DNA from: Rufibacter sp. XAAS-G3-1
Lineage (GTDB): Bacteria > Bacteroidota > Bacteroidia > Cytophagales > Hymenobacteraceae
Length of the DNA: 64,000 nucleotides
Direction: 5' to 3'
Assembly: GCF_013623775.1 (NCBI RefSeq)
Contig: NZ_JABFAM010000003.1
Span: 310,001-374,000, forward strand
A program made the position numbers and the translations under genes. Of the stretch, positions 61,917-64,000 are shown piece by piece (the first letter of the stretch is position 1; each line of letters opens with the position of its first letter). Below the pieces are notes generated by a model. That model searched no databases and had not been told where the DNA came from. It was given only the letters and a program-made list of their open reading frames with translations.

Positions 61917-62270
61917 GAGACCTCACCCCCAGCCCCTCTCCCACGGAGGGGGGAGTTCCGCTTTTGCGTTTTGGGCCTGTTTTTCTAAAAACAGCCGCTA
62001 AACGCGTAGACCTCACAGGTTTTCAAAACCTGTGAGGTCTTTTATTTCCTGGATTATAACCTTTGTGGTGCGTAGAGGTAGCGGCAGCGCTCTACGCACC
62101 ATGGGGCAGCCAATCTCCTGATTGGCGAGCTACTGGCACAGACGCTCGCAGGGCCTCCGGACGCTACGAGGTCTTTTGAGCAGCATTCTTACAACGATGG
62201 CGCAGGTTTACTTTTAAGATAGCCAGCTTTGTCAGCTAGCTGTTTGGGGGCTGTTTTTGCTAAAACGGCC
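61917..62270. repeat. Repeat spacer between argH and the symporter gene
   Basis: Repeat C (61919-61955), palindrome A (61966-62005), palindrome B (62009-62041), the inverted counterpart of the 34.4-kb repeat (62070-62190, with GTGCGTAGAG and GCCAATCTCC-TGATTGGC), and a last palindrome A (62244-62280). Either hairpin just after argH could end the arginine transcript. The convergent symporter gene stops at 62271. Confidence 0.7.
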
Positions 62271-63689
62271 CTAAAACAGCATAGGGCATTGCTCTTCCCT
62301 CCTGCGCTGCACCTCTTTCCCTTCTTTGGGCCACAGAGACCCGAGCAGGTAGCCGATTGTGCTTCCCGCCAAACCATACCACAGCGGCTCCACTTCGGTG
62401 CCTGATATCCGGCAGAAAAGCCACGTGCCCATGCCCAGCACCATAGACAGAATAGCGGCTACCGCCGATGTTTTCCTGAAATAGATGCCTGCCACCAAGG
62501 GCACCAACAGACTTACCAGACTCAGCGCCGAGGATTCACTCACCAGTTCATGGATGTTGTTGCGGGACAAGGCAAAACCGAGGGAAATCACCGCCACCAC
62601 CACCACGCTTCCCCTGGACAAGGCCAGCAGGTTTTTATCGGTGATGTCCTTGAAAAACGGACGCAGCAGGTTTTCGCTGAGAATGGAGGCCGGGGCCAGA
62701 ATTGCCCCGCTGGCGGTACTGATGATAGCGGAGATCAATGCGCCGAAGAACAACACTTTGATGACCATCGGGCTGGAACCCAATATCAGGCTGGGCACCA
62801 ACATTTGGGCATCTTTGGCGGCCAGCTCAGGGTGCAGGGCTTTGGCGTAAACGGCTAGCATCAGGGGCAGCAGCGCCACGGTCACATACAGCAGTGCCGC
62901 CAGCAACGAGGCCCTCACCGCTACTTTTTCGGATTTGGAAGACATCACGCGCTGAAACACATCCTGCTGCGGAATGGAACCCAAGCCGATGGTCATCCAA
63001 AGGGCCAGGTAGTTGAGCCAGCCGGTAAGAGAGGTGCCTGTTTTTGGGGTGATTCGGTAAAAGTCAGGGGGAAGTGTGGCGGTTACTTCGGCCATTGGCT
63101 TTTCGCGCATGACCCACCAGGTGACAATGAGTAAGCCCAGAATGATCATGATGGTTTGCAGGTAATCGGTGACGCTCACGCTCCACATGCCGCCAAAGTA
63201 GGTGTACAGCACCACCAGAAAACTCCCGAGCAAAGTGCCTTGTACCAGCGTGGTGCCCAGCAGCAGGTTAAACGAAATGCCCAAGGCCACCATCTGCGCG
63301 GCCACCCACCCGAAGTAGGATACCACAAGGCAGAACGAGGCGATGACCTCGGTGGTGCGCCCAAACTTCACGCGGTAGAAATCGCCGAAGGTGAGCAGGT
63401 TCATGCGGTACAGTTTTTTGGCGAAGAACAGCCCCACCAATACCAGGCACAGCGCCGCGCCCAAGGGATCTTCCACCATGCCCATCAGCCCGTCCTCGGC
63501 TACTTCGGCGGAGGCCCCTAAAATGGTCTCAGACCCGAACCAGGTGGCAAACACCACGGCCGTAGCCATGGGCAAGGGCAACGCTCTACCGGCCAGCATG
63601 AAATCTGCCGTGTTGTGCACGCGCCGGGCGGCCCACAAGCCTACCAACACATTGAGCGCCAGGTACAGCAGAACGAAGAAGACAAGCAT
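62271..63689 (-). CDS. Sodium:solute symporter family protein
   Basis: The 472-residue inner-membrane protein has the SSS fold: RRVHNTADFMLAGRALPLPMATAVVFATWFGSETILGAS at the N-terminus, VLYTYFGGMWSVSVTDYLQTIMII in the middle, GLGSIPQQDVFQRVMSSKS, and the sodium-site helix ALISAIISTASGAILAPASIL. It belongs to a different branch from the tandem pair at 39-42 kb. The substrate is unknown. The last few codons (QCPMLF) run into a palindrome copy. Confidence 0.92.
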   Translation of the reverse strand: MLVFFVLLYLALNVLVGLWAARRVHNTADFMLAGRALPLPMATAVVFATWFGSETILGASAEVAEDGLMGMVEDPLGAALCLVLVGLFFAKKLYRMNLLTFGDFYRVKFGRTTEVIASFCLVVSYFGWVAAQMVALGISFNLLLGTTLVQGTLLGSFLVVLYTYFGGMWSVSVTDYLQTIMIILGLLIVTWWVMREKPMAEVTATLPPDFYRITPKTGTSLTGWLNYLALWMTIGLGSIPQQDVFQRVMSSKSEKVAVRASLLAALLYVTVALLPLMLAVYAKALHPELAAKDAQMLVPSLILGSSPMVIKVLFFGALISAIISTASGAILAPASILSENLLRPFFKDITDKNLLALSRGSVVVVAVISLGFALSRNNIHELVSESSALSLVSLLVPLVAGIYFRKTSAVAAILSMVLGMGTWLFCRISGTEVEPLWYGLAGSTIGYLLGSLWPKEGKEVQRRREEQCPMLF

Positions 63690-64000
63690 AGAAAGGCGAT
63701 TTTCTGTTTTGAGCCTGTTTTCTGGAAAACAGGCTCAAAACAGAGGGCAAGATAAAATATTTCGGCTGTTTTCAGTCTGCACCGGGTAATTTGCTTTTCC
63801 CTTTTTAGGGAAAAGGCCATGTATGGAGTTATAACTACTTCACCGGTTTTAAGTAGCAGGATAAATTAAAATATCTACGCTGTCCTCCTGAAAGGATCTT
63901 GTGGAAGGACAAGGAGAAGAGCTAGTCATTTCTGTCCAATTACTTAGCAGGTTCTTTGGCGCAAAGCATCCGTCTAAGTTGCACGTATTGCGGATCATCC
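63690..64000. repeat. Right-end spacer with palindromes
   Basis: The palindrome A copy at 63704-63745 has near-perfect arms (CTGTTTTGAGCCTG and complement). About 63880-63915 resembles the end of the element at 57.1 kb (TGTCCTCCTGAAAGGATCTTG). No gene is visible up to the window edge. Confidence 0.65.

Noticed and set aside
54551-61955. Regularly recurring repeat blocks as a CRISPR array
   Set aside because: Repeats are palindromic, lie between genes at kilobase spacing and have no uniform spacers or cas genes.

Overview
The window looks like chromosome from a Bacteroidetes bacterium of the order Cytophagales, most likely Hymenobacteraceae (Rufibacter/Pontibacter-like). The evidence is a SusC/SusD pair, -7 boxes of the TAnnTTTG type, FabV, the Bacteroidetes-type arginine route through an N-acylated ornithine carbamoyltransferase, and spacers packed with palindromes. 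No rRNA is present; one tRNA-Leu(CAG) is. The genus is an inference.

Left end (1-9.7 kb): a visibly AT-richer island. A minus-strand operon encodes a PLD-nuclease/SNF2 helicase, a KilA-N protein and a large Eco57I/TaqI-like DNA methyltransferase (or type IIG restriction-modification enzyme). The last third of the methyltransferase lies in an invertible segment. A perfect 134-bp inverted repeat (1357-1490 and 3007-3140) brackets two convergent alternative specificity-domain 3' ends, and a serine recombinase gene lies next to it. This is the most striking system in the window: an apparent DNA-inversion switch of restriction/methylation specificity.

Middle (10-44 kb): ordinary housekeeping and transport genes, each mostly its own unit. 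They include MarR-YceI, DedA, a dipeptide epimerase, a DAACS symporter, MFS, a pullulanase, a GAF protein, macrodomain, FabV, two PAP2 phosphatases, PncC, an M61 peptidase, two tandem paralogous sodium:solute symporters and an MsbA-like ABC exporter. Within this, 25.8-28.1 kb is an AT-rich block of three co-oriented small genes separated by attC-like sites, which looks like an integron-type cassette array without an integrase. Two copies of a 160-bp MITE with TAA target duplications (14.1 and 37.9 kb) and three copies of a 200-bp element with terminal inverted repeats also occur here.

44.5-51.3 kb: a SusC-SusD-DUF1735 lipoprotein operon for outer-membrane glycan (or other polymer) uptake, closed by a perfect palindromic terminator.

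51.3-62 kb: a near-complete arginine gene cluster in the order GNAT acetyltransferase, argG, argC, argD, N-acylornithine carbamoyltransferase, argB, proC, argE-like deacylase, argH. A leader with a short ORF ending Arg-Pro-Arg-Arg precedes it, and most spacers are filled by nested inverted repeats. A third sodium:solute symporter follows on the minus strand.

Across the window about thirty copies of one palindromic repeat (arms like GTTTTNGGCCTGTTTT) sit in spacers. They are absent from the restriction island and the Sus operon, which fits later acquisition of those segments.
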